From Syntrophomonas sp. UBA4922 (lineage in GTDB: Bacteria > Bacillota > Syntrophomonadia > Syntrophomonadales > Syntrophomonadaceae), in the NCBI GenBank assembly GCA_002398825.1, contig DHBS01000013.1, forward strand, positions 41,357 through 91,118: a stretch of DNA of 49,762 nt, given 5' to 3'. The translations under genes and the position numbers were made by a program. The number at the start of each line of letters is the position of its first letter. Positions within the stretch are counted from its first letter, which is position 1. Below the pieces are notes generated by a model. It did not search any database. It was given only the letters and a program-made list of their open reading frames with translations, and was not told the DNA's origin. Below are positions 16,129-23,259 of this stretch, in pieces.

Positions 16129-18732
16129 ATGAATATAGAACGTCTTACCCAAAAGTCGCGGCAAGCCCTGTCCGAAGCGCATCAGCTGGCAGCCGAGAAA
16201 CACCATCAGGAAGTAAACAGCAAGCACCTTTTAAAGGCCTTGATAACTCAGGAAGAGGGCATCGTGCCGCGATTGCTGGAACAAGCCGGCATAAACCTCA
16301 ATGCTTTTGACCAGCAGTTGAATCGGCTATTGGAAAAAATTCCGGCCGTTTACGGATATGAGGGCTCGGTGTATATGAGCGGCTCCCTGGCCCGGGTACT
16401 GAATCAGGCCGAAAAAGAAGCCCAGCTCTTAAAAGATGACTATGTCAGTGTGGAGCACATCCTCCTGGGATTAATTACTGAAAGCGAAAACGATCTTAAA
16501 AATCTATTGCAAACCGTAGGCTTGAACCGTGACCAGATTTTCAATGCCCTGCGCGCGGTGCGCGGTTCGCAGCGAGTGACCAGTGAGAATCCCGAGGAGA
16601 GCTATGAAGCCCTGAGCCGCTATGGCAGAGACCTGACCCGCCTGGCCAGGGAAGGCAAATTGGATCCGGTGATCGGCCGGGATGAGGAGATACGCCGGGT
16701 GATAGAAATTATCTCCCGCCGCACGAAAAACAACCCTATTCTGATTGGCGAGCCCGGGGTAGGGAAAACCGCCATCGTAGAAGGACTGGCCAGGCGAATC
16801 GTGGCCGGAGACGTGCCTGAGGGCCTGAAAGGCAAACAGATCATATCTCTGGATATGGGCGCTTTGGTAGCCGGGGCCAAATACCGGGGAGAGTTTGAAG
16901 AGCGGCTCAAAGCGGTTCTGAAAGAGGTGCAGGATTCCAGCGGCACAGTAGTCTTGTTCATTGACGAACTGCATACGGTGATCGGAGCCGGGGCTGCTGA
17001 AGGGGCCATGGATGCCAGCAATCTGTTAAAACCCATGTTGGCCCGCGGGGAACTGCGCGCCATCGGGGCCACCACTTTGGACGAGTACCGCAAACACATT
17101 GAAAAAGACGCCGCCCTGGAACGGCGTTTTCAGCCGGTATTTGTCAATCCCCCTTCAGTGGAGGATACCATCTCCATATTGAGGGGTTTGAAAGAACGCT
17201 ACGAAGTACACCACGGGGTGCGCATACAGGACGCCGCCCTGGTAGCGGCTGCGGTTCTGTCCGACCGTTATATTTCGGACCGCTTCCTCCCCGACAAGGC
17301 CATAGATTTGATGGATGAATCGGCTGCCCGCCTGCGTACCGAAATAGACAGCATGCCGGCCGAGCTTGATGACATCACCCGCCGCATCATGCAGCTGGAA
17401 ATAGAAGCGGCGGTGCTGGAAAAGGAAAAAGATCCAGCCTCCAGGGAGAGACTGAACAACATCCTCAAACAACTGCAGGATCTGCGCAGTGAAGCTGATG
17501 TGATGAAAAGCCAATGGCAGAATGAAAAGGAAGCTATTTCGCGGCTGCGGCAGATCAAGCGCGACATAGAGGAATGCCGCACCGAAATAGAAAAAGCCGA
17601 GCGGGAGTATGATTTGAACCGCATAGCGGAGCTGAAATACGGCCGCCTCAACCAGCTGGAAAGACAGCTTCAGGATGAGGAATCCCGTTTGGCAGATAAT
17701 CAGATGCACCGCCTGCTTAAAGAGGAAGTCGACGAAGAAGATATCGCCCGGGTGGTGAGCCGCTGGACCGGCATACAGGTGAGCCGCTTGATGGAAGGCG
17801 AACGCGAAAAGCTGATGCATTTGGACGATATTCTGCATGACCGGGTGGTAGGCCAGAATGAGGCCGTGGAGGCGGTGGCCGATGCAGTTCTGCGCTCCCG
17901 CAGCGGGTTGAAAGATCCCAATCGTCCGGTAGGCAGTTTCATCTTCTTAGGACCCACCGGGGTGGGCAAAACCGAATTAAGCAAAGCTCTGGCTGAAGCC
18001 CTTTTTGACGATGAGCGCAACATGGTGAGGCTGGATATGTCGGAATATATGGAAAAACACAGCGTAGCCCGGCTCATCGGCGCTCCGCCCGGATACGTGG
18101 GCTATGAAGAAGGGGGGCAGCTCACCGAGTCGGTAAGGCGCAAACCTTATTCGGTGCTGTTGTTCGATGAGATCGAAAAGGCTCATCATGATGTGTTCAA
18201 CATCCTCCTGCAGATTCTGGATGACGGCCGCTTGACCGATGGCAAAGGGCGTTCGGTCGATTTTCGCAATACTATCATCATCATGACCTCTAACATCGGC
18301 AGCCAGGAGATATTAAGCTTCTCTCAGAGCGGAGGCAAATATGAAGAAATGCGCAGCAGAGTACTGGATTTGCTTAAGATGCATTTCCGGCCGGAGTTCT
18401 TAAACCGGGTGGATGAAGTCATAGTATTCCACGCCCTGGAAGAAGCACAGATCGAACAGATCGCCGGTATGCTGCTCAAGAAGCTGGCTTTGCGTTTCCG
18501 CGAAAATATGCAGAGTATTCTAAGCTGGGATAAATCAGCCCTCAAATATCTGGGCCAGAGGGGTTATGACCCCTACTACGGGGCCAGGCCTTTAAAGAGG
18601 CTGATTCAGCAGGAGGTTGAAACCGCACTGTCCCGGCAGATCATCGGCGGAGCCATTGCTCCGGGGGACAATGTGATCATCAGCGCTGCTCAGGATGCAA
18701 TTTCGCTCAATATCGAGAAAGCCGCCCGATAA
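16129..18732 (+). CDS. clpB: ATP-dependent disaggregase ClpB
   Basis: An 867-residue full-length Hsp104/ClpB. It has two Clp N-terminal repeats (residues 1-145). AAA module 1 has Walker A GEPGVGKTAIVEGLA near 207 and Walker B VVLFIDELHTVIGAGA. The long coiled-coil middle domain (about 410-530) needed for DnaK cooperation comes next. AAA module 2 has GPTGVGKTELSKALAE near 608 and SVLLFDEIEKAHHDVFN, followed by the C-terminal small domain. It extracts polypeptides from aggregates together with DnaK/J. It is the last gene of the operon, 9 bp after the modulator, and is followed by hairpins. ClpB genes are commonly CtsR targets in Firmicutes, consistent with the operator seen upstream of dnaK. 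Confidence 0.98.
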   Translation: MNIERLTQKSRQALSEAHQLAAEKHHQEVNSKHLLKALITQEEGIVPRLLEQAGINLNAFDQQLNRLLEKIPAVYGYEGSVYMSGSLARVLNQAEKEAQLLKDDYVSVEHILLGLITESENDLKNLLQTVGLNRDQIFNALRAVRGSQRVTSENPEESYEALSRYGRDLTRLAREGKLDPVIGRDEEIRRVIEIISRRTKNNPILIGEPGVGKTAIVEGLARRIVAGDVPEGLKGKQIISLDMGALVAGAKYRGEFEERLKAVLKEVQDSSGTVVLFIDELHTVIGAGAAEGAMDASNLLKPMLARGELRAIGATTLDEYRKHIEKDAALERRFQPVFVNPPSVEDTISILRGLKERYEVHHGVRIQDAALVAAAVLSDRYISDRFLPDKAIDLMDESAARLRTEIDSMPAELDDITRRIMQLEIEAAVLEKEKDPASRERLNNILKQLQDLRSEADVMKSQWQNEKEAISRLRQIKRDIEECRTEIEKAEREYDLNRIAELKYGRLNQLERQLQDEESRLADNQMHRLLKEEVDEEDIARVVSRWTGIQVSRLMEGEREKLMHLDDILHDRVVGQNEAVEAVADAVLRSRSGLKDPNRPVGSFIFLGPTGVGKTELSKALAEALFDDERNMVRLDMSEYMEKHSVARLIGAPPGYVGYEEGGQLTESVRRKPYSVLLFDEIEKAHHDVFNILLQILDDGRLTDGKGRSVDFRNTIIIMTSNIGSQEILSFSQSGGKYEEMRSRVLDLLKMHFRPEFLNRVDEVIVFHALEEAQIEQIAGMLLKKLALRFRENMQSILSWDKSALKYLGQRGYDPYYGARPLKRLIQQEVETALSRQIIGGAIAPGDNVIISAAQDAISLNIEKAAR

Positions 18733-18765
18733 GGCAAACAAGGGGAGACGGTCCCCTTGTTTGCC
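18733..18765 (+). repeat. perfect 14-bp hairpin directly after clpB
   Basis: GGCAAACAAGGGGA (18733-18746) and its exact complement TCCCCTTGTTTGCC (18752-18765) are separated by 5 nt and start at the base after the clpB stop codon. It lacks a T run, so it may stabilise the mRNA 3' end or act together with the terminator 9 bp downstream. Confidence 0.7.
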
Positions 18766-18773
18766 CCCCCAAC

Positions 18774-18809
18774 AAAAAAAAGAACGTTCCTTTACCGGAA
18801 CGTTCTTTT
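18774..18809. terminator. bidirectional intrinsic terminator between clpB and phaC
   Basis: A perfect stem, AAAAGAACGTTCC (18778-18790) with GGAACGTTCTTTT (18797-18809), has a 6-nt loop. An A run precedes it and a T run ends it, so it can terminate both the plus-strand clpB operon and the minus-strand PHA cassette 1. Confidence 0.85.
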
Positions 18810-18832
18810 ACTGTGTCGGGCGTGTATGACTT

Positions 18833-19927
18833 TTATGCGCTGCGCATCGCCAGCCATTCGCTCATAGCCGGATACACAGATTTTTTCGCTATGCTGCCAA
18901 ATACCAGACCCCCGTGTCCTACCGGAAATTCACAGTAGTCCTTATCCGCTGAGGAGGTCAGATGCAGCGCTGCCTTTGCCTGGGAAGGCAGAACAATATG
19001 ATCGTTGCTTCCCGATAAAGCCAGCAGGTTGGCCTCAATACGATGGAGGTCTATCAAATGGCCCCTCAAAACAAACTGTTTATTGGCCAGCTTATTGCCC
19101 TGGTACATGTCTTTAATCCACTGGCGATATGCTTCACCGGGCAAGTTGGTGTTGTCATTCATCCATTTGTTCAACACCCGCCAGCTGTGAACCGACATCC
19201 CTTCATCAATCATCTTCCATAGGCGGCTATAGGTAGCTACATAATTGTTTACCGGATTTAACATTTTCAGGCCGGCATCCACAAAATGCCGGGGTATCAA
19301 TTCGAAAGCATCCACAATTTTATCCACATCATAGGACTCAGGCCGCAACCACAGAGAAGACAGGCCGGCATCATGAAAGTCAAGGGGCGCGGCCATAAGC
19401 ACCAGGTTTTTAACGGTTGGTTGCTGAAAAAGTGATGCATACATAGCCGCCATGGTCCCGCCCATACAATAACCGACCAAACTGATTTGCCGGCAAGCGG
19501 AAAACTGGCAGACCTTACGCACGGCATGGGCTATATAATCGAAAATCAGATCGGCAAAACTAAGATGGCGGTCTTCCCAGCCAAAATCGCCCCAGTCCAG
19601 CAGATATACGTCGTGCCCTTCAGCCACCAGGTGTTCGATCAGGCTCATCCCCGGGGTCAGGTCCAGGATGTAGGCTTTGTTTATTAAAGCGTATATAAAA
19701 AGAATGGGAGTTTGATACTTTTCCCCGGTATTGGAAATATACCGGTATAGCTTCGCTTTGTTTTTTCTCCACACCGTTTCTTTGGGAGTCATACCGGTTT
19801 GGGGGTAGGGGTCAAAAACCAGTATTTCCGCCCATTTTTTGGAATTATCCAGGAACCGGTCATAGCTTTCCTGTAATTTCTCACCCAGCACGGCGGCTGA
19901 GCTGTTCGTACAGCCTGTTTTTTTCAT
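18833..19927 (-). CDS. phaC: poly(3-hydroxyalkanoate) synthase PhaC, class III/IV type (copy 1)
   Basis: A 364-residue alpha/beta-hydrolase that polymerises 3-hydroxyacyl-CoA at the PHA granule. The lipase-like box is GYCMGG with catalytic Cys154, close to Cys149 of class III enzymes. The catalytic Asp lies in GSNDHIVLP and the His in VGHGGLVFG. The short length and lack of the long class I N-terminus indicate a two-subunit synthase needing PhaE or PhaR, and such a partner is encoded two genes upstream. ATG 19927 is chosen because it aligns residue for residue with the second copy (34099-35196) and has AAGGAG upstream; it overlaps phaJ by 47 nt. Last gene of the cassette, followed by a terminator. 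Confidence 0.93.
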   Translation of the reverse strand: MKKTGCTNSSAAVLGEKLQESYDRFLDNSKKWAEILVFDPYPQTGMTPKETVWRKNKAKLYRYISNTGEKYQTPILFIYALINKAYILDLTPGMSLIEHLVAEGHDVYLLDWGDFGWEDRHLSFADLIFDYIAHAVRKVCQFSACRQISLVGYCMGGTMAAMYASLFQQPTVKNLVLMAAPLDFHDAGLSSLWLRPESYDVDKIVDAFELIPRHFVDAGLKMLNPVNNYVATYSRLWKMIDEGMSVHSWRVLNKWMNDNTNLPGEAYRQWIKDMYQGNKLANKQFVLRGHLIDLHRIEANLLALSGSNDHIVLPSQAKAALHLTSSADKDYCEFPVGHGGLVFGSIAKKSVYPAMSEWLAMRSA

Positions 19928-20387
19928 AGTCATCCAACTCCTTGTCCATGATATCCATGGTTTCCAACACGTGCTGGCGGGGAGGAATGACGACCGCTTC
20001 CCCGTCAAGCAAAATATGACCGTGCTGATTGTAGCAAGTGGTGCGCAGTCTGACTCTGCCACGCGGCATGATTTCTATGACTTCGGTTTCTGCTTTGATG
20101 GTGTCGTTAAAATAACAGGGCTTTAAAAAGCGCAGGGTTTGGCTTTCGTATATAGTCCCGGCTCCGGGCATACTGTTGCCGACTACATTGGATATAAGAC
20201 CTACCAGCAGCATGCCGTGAACGATCCGGGTTTTGAAATGTCCGACCCGGGCCCGGATCTCATTGACATGCAGCCAGCTGAAATCACCGGTAACTCCCGC
20301 ATAAAGGTATACATCCGTCTCGGTGATGGTTTTTTCCACAAAATCTCTGTCGCCCACTTTTAATTCACTGTAGGTCTTCTCGATCAT
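19881..20387 (-). CDS. phaJ: MaoC-like (R)-specific enoyl-CoA hydratase PhaJ (copy 1)
   Basis: A 168-residue single hot-dog protein that hydrates trans-2-enoyl-CoA to (R)-3-hydroxyacyl-CoA, the PhaC substrate, drawing on beta-oxidation intermediates. The catalytic Asp and His are in GDFSWLHVNE, followed by RIVHGMLLVGLIS. ATG 20387 follows CAGGAGGAG. Compared with copy 2 (144 residues) it carries an extra C-terminal tail (from about residue 145) with DIMDKELDDYEKN, encoded over the start of phaC1. The overlap makes translational coupling to PhaC likely. Confidence 0.92.
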   Translation of the reverse strand: MIEKTYSELKVGDRDFVEKTITETDVYLYAGVTGDFSWLHVNEIRARVGHFKTRIVHGMLLVGLISNVVGNSMPGAGTIYESQTLRFLKPCYFNDTIKAETEVIEIMPRGRVRLRTTCYNQHGHILLDGEAVVIPPRQHVLETMDIMDKELDDYEKNRLYEQLSRRAG

Positions 20388-20403
20388 GATACTCCTCCTG
20401 GTT

Positions 20404-20940
20404 TTAGCCAGTCGTTTCATTCCTGGCTTTGTTTTTCTTTTTAAGCGAATCGGTCTTCTTGGGGGCTGAGATTTCCAGCACCGGTTCCTCAGCTGGAAGG
20501 TTCAATATGGCGCCTATCGTGTCTAATTTCTCTTTGACTAGGTCGATCTGTTCCCAGCTCCGCTGCTGGAAATCCGCCATCCTGACAAGATTATCCGTAA
20601 TGGAATGGAGATGAGTGTGGATCTGAAAGTCAATCTGATCGATTTTATCTTCCAGCGCGATGATCAATTCAGCAACCCCGGCCAGGTCTTTCTTAGAGGG
20701 TATAACGCTTGTCTCCAGAAGCTTTTCCAGGTTTTGCTTCCCGGCCTGGTAGCTGCCCAGGTATTGTTCTCTCATGGAATGGGCCATTTCGTTAAACGTT
20801 TTGGTCGACAAATACTCTTTAACGGCATTGCTCCAGGCTTCCTCGTTTTGAAAATAAACTTTTTTCCAGAGTTCTATGAAATCCGGATAACACTTTTCTT
20901 CCTGAGGCTTTGTTTCGGTGTTCTGTTTTTCAGCGGTCAT
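20404..20940 (-). CDS. PHA synthase accessory subunit, PhaE/PhaR-like (copy 1)
   Basis: A 178-residue, mostly helical protein. It begins with an acidic, Gln/Lys-rich leader, then PDFIELWKKVYFQNEEAWSN, a central block with IPSKKDLAGVAELIIALEDK (reminiscent of the C-terminal LPTR-x-ELDEL segment of PhaE), coiled coils, and a basic tail SLKKKNKARNE. Class III and IV PHA synthases need such a partner for activity and granule targeting. Sequence similarity to named PhaE/PhaR is limited to this pattern, so the call rests on context and architecture. The homologous gene in cassette 2 is at 35846-36427. Confidence 0.72.
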   Translation of the reverse strand: MTAEKQNTETKPQEEKCYPDFIELWKKVYFQNEEAWSNAVKEYLSTKTFNEMAHSMREQYLGSYQAGKQNLEKLLETSVIPSKKDLAGVAELIIALEDKIDQIDFQIHTHLHSITDNLVRMADFQQRSWEQIDLVKEKLDTIGAILNLPAEEPVLEISAPKKTDSLKKKNKARNETTG

Positions 20941-21007
20941 AAAGGCGATTCATCCTTTCCCAATCCGTATGCTAAAGGGTGATGACTCCCACCAGAATTT
21001 CGCAATT

Positions 21008-21343
21008 TTACAGACTGTCAACTTTTTTACTTAATTCCTCAACCCGTTTGAACAGATCCGTCATGCAGGTAAAGCCGGGAATTTGAAAACTGGATGCGGA
21101 TTCCTTCATGACTTCGCCATACTGCTGCTGCTGCGTTTTTGCCTGCATGGCAAGATTTTCGACAAATTTTACGGCTTCCTCGCGGGCTACTTTTTTCTGT
21201 TCCATATATTTTTGCACCATCTTATCCATCTGTTCCTGGGACCAGGTAATGCTTCCTAAAACCAAAAGCCAGGTATCCCAAAAACTCTCAATGGATTTTT
21301 CCGCCATCTCGAAACTTCTGTTCATCGTTTCTTCATAAGACAT
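21008..21343 (-). CDS. phasin-like PHA granule protein (copy 1)
   Basis: A 111-residue amphipathic helical protein, starting at ATG 21343 behind AAGGAGAG with 7-nt spacing. It has the phasin-like opening MNRSFEMAEKSIESFWDTW, a long charged helix, and a C-terminal heptad segment RVEELSKKVDSL like that in PhaF/PhaI-type granule proteins. Phasins coat PHA granules and control their number and size. It is the first gene of the minus-strand cassette phasin - PhaE/R-like - phaJ - phaC. A homologue with the same SITWSQEQ/SLTWTQEQ block is at 36464-36814. Confidence 0.72.
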   Translation of the reverse strand: MSYEETMNRSFEMAEKSIESFWDTWLLVLGSITWSQEQMDKMVQKYMEQKKVAREEAVKFVENLAMQAKTQQQQYGEVMKESASSFQIPGFTCMTDLFKRVEELSKKVDSL

Positions 21344-21373
21344 TATGTTGTTCTCTCCTTTCAAATGTTTCAA

Positions 21374-21888
21374 TCGTTTTGCATGACCACATCATTTTTT
21401 CTTGACTTCCGGCTATGCTCATCAGACTATTAAAAGGAACCGCCTTAGGTTCACTTTACCATGGCAATATTAAATTGCTATGCTGTGATTGTAAATTTTG
21501 GGAAAATCTTGTGTATAAAATTGGTTTGGTTTTTTACGTTACTGATTTGCAGTTTAAGCTGTACTGTGATTGATTGGATTTCAGCCGATGCTCCGGCATG
21601 GGCGGTGGCATGAATTGCAAACCAGTTTCCGCCTGGCAAAAGAGTTTGCCGAGTTGTCTGAACGCCCCTTGCCGCCGGCGGAAGCATTCTCGGAGATCGC
21701 CTTTTCAGATTGCTTGAGTGGACGAGGATCCCATATGACCTGCAGGCAGCGACTTCATTCTTCTGGCAATCAAAATTTTGCCCAAGATACGTTAAAGGCT
21801 CAAATTTCAGTTTTATCCGAAATTTGAGCCTTCTTCCTGCGCAGAACTTCCGATTGACCCCTTCAGAACCGTCCCTGTGTTTCCCTGC
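21374..21888. other. 515-bp intergenic region with possible gene remnant
   Basis: This region lies upstream of cassette 1. It contains a short inverted repeat GGAACC-N6-GGTTC near 21437-21453 and, from about 21570 to 21800 on the plus strand, codon-like sequence broken between two frames (HELQTSFRLAKEFAELSE in one, then WTRIPYDLQAATSFFWQ in another). That could be a decayed gene whose family I cannot name. No intact gene is supported. A strong hairpin (21795-21832) closes the region. Confidence 0.4.
21795..21836 (+). terminator. long-stem hairpin, probable terminator
   Basis: AAGGCTCAAATTTC (21795-21808) pairs perfectly with GAAATTTGAGCCTT (21819-21832) around a 10-nt loop; a short T-rich stretch follows. 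It has no intact gene in front of it on the plus strand, which fits termination of a now-decayed gene. It could also serve the minus-strand ferritin-like gene 53 bp away, since an A-rich left arm gives T's on that strand. Confidence 0.6.
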
Positions 21889-22380
21889 TTAAGAAGTGGA
21901 AAACCCCTGTTGTTCATACCAGTCGGACTTAAGGTAATCGTATATCTTTTCCAACTTTTCCAGGTGGTCGCGCTCCCATTTGGCCAGGTACCGGCACAAC
22001 TCCTTAACCGCCTTATTGTCAGCCTGCTCTGCAGCCTGGTTATAGTAATCTATTGATGCCTTTTCCATTAATACCCCGGTGCTGATCACTGAGATTTCCA
22101 GATCGCTCTTGACCTGGCCCAGCTTCATGAGGTCAAAAATGCCCGTAGAAGGTATAAGATCCATGTCAAGATCATCAGGCAACGGCTCCTTGCCTGCCGC
22201 CAGGTCAGCGTAAAGTTTGCGCATAGTCTCCTGATGTCTCACCTCTTCATCGGCCAGATGAATCAACAAGGTGCGGATTTCGCCTTCGCTCAGATGCTCA
22301 GCCGCCAGGCGGTAGAAGGTCTCGCCTTCAACCTCGTTCAATATCGCCACCTTCAACAATTCCAATTCCTTTATGGTCAT
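21889..22380 (-). CDS. ferritin-like diiron protein (rubrerythrin-type, no rubredoxin domain)
   Basis: A 163-residue four-helix bundle. Metal-ligand motifs are visible in two halves: NEVEGETFYRLAAEH and ADEEVRHQETM, then MEKASIDYYNQAAEQ and AKWERDHLEKLE. This is the Glu/ExxH pattern of rubrerythrin/YciE-like proteins, which reduce peroxide or handle iron in anaerobes. There is no C-terminal rubredoxin CxxC pair, so electrons would have to come from a partner. ATG 22380 follows TGGAGGTGAT. A -10-like TATAAT on the minus strand (22417-22412) lies just upstream. It appears monocistronic. Confidence 0.85.
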   Translation of the reverse strand: MTIKELELLKVAILNEVEGETFYRLAAEHLSEGEIRTLLIHLADEEVRHQETMRKLYADLAAGKEPLPDDLDMDLIPSTGIFDLMKLGQVKSDLEISVISTGVLMEKASIDYYNQAAEQADNKAVKELCRYLAKWERDHLEKLEKIYDYLKSDWYEQQGFSTS

Positions 22381-23259
22381 CTCATATCACCTCCATACCA
22401 TCTTGCCAATCATTATACCCGAGTTGGTTATTTCATGTCCAAAAAGCGCCGTTCATGCCTGTGTACATTTTATCCGGCAGTTGTTTCCTGGATTACTGAG
22501 CACTCATAACGAGGATTCTTTGGATAGCTGGTTAAATCATGCATTGAGTGATTATGACATTATAAAAATCGTCATATTAAAAATCCGTAACGAGTCAAAT
22601 CTTTAGTGTTTATGGGGTTTGTGGTATTCTCGTTGCGAAATTCCAGGAACCAGGGTGTTTAGCTAAGATAAGACATAAAAATAACAGTGTATTGAAATTA
22701 AAGGAAATATATGGTACCCTAACATTAAGCGGTTTATGATTGAAGGAGAGGCTGTAGCCCAGAAAAATCCTCGCTATTACAACATTTGATATTGAATTGA
22801 ATTGCTGGATGGCAACGGGCATGATCCGGGGAGCGGGGTGTCAATCAGACCTTTTTACGACATCTTATCAGTGTATTTTTGAAAAACAAAATAGAAGAAA
22901 CTCTTATCAGAGAGGAAACGATGAACCCGGGGTTTGGTTTGGACGCTTTGCCCCGAGGTGAGTGAGTAGCGTAACCGGCCGAATGGCCGGTTTTGGCGTC
23001 TTTATGGAAGCTTTTTTGAGGGGAAACGGTTGTCTCCGGATAACGCGATTCCTGTCACCGGTTAGCAGCATCCTGTAATATTTTTTGCTTAAGCAGCATG
23101 GGGTCAACTGCTTTCTCCTGATCGAGATATTATGGACATCCCCGCCGAATGGGCTTCAAACGGCCGTAAAGTTTGGATTATGCATCAGAAAGCGGGACAG
23201 CTATCCCAAGTCGCGGGTTCATCTGGTGCAGCAGCATAAGGGATGAGGTGTTAATACAT
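22381..23259. other. 880-bp intergenic region with a structured element
   Basis: This long AT-rich stretch separates the ferritin-like gene (minus) and the histidine kinase (plus). No gene with a credible ribosome binding site was found. The clearest structure is at 22942-23000: the hairpin AACCGGCC-GAAT-GGCCGGTT (22973-22992) is enclosed by GACGC/GCGTC (22942-22946 with 22996-23000). ACGCT (22943-22947) can alternatively pair with AGCGT (22968-22972). Mutually exclusive pairing of this sort is what an attenuator or riboswitch shows, but I could not match it to a known class. Confidence 0.4.

Noticed and set aside
22900..23010. Cyclic-di-GMP-I (GEMM) or cobalamin riboswitch
   Set aside because: Fragments such as GACGC and GTAGCG resemble GEMM but the conserved order and receptor helices do not fit, and no B12 box is present.
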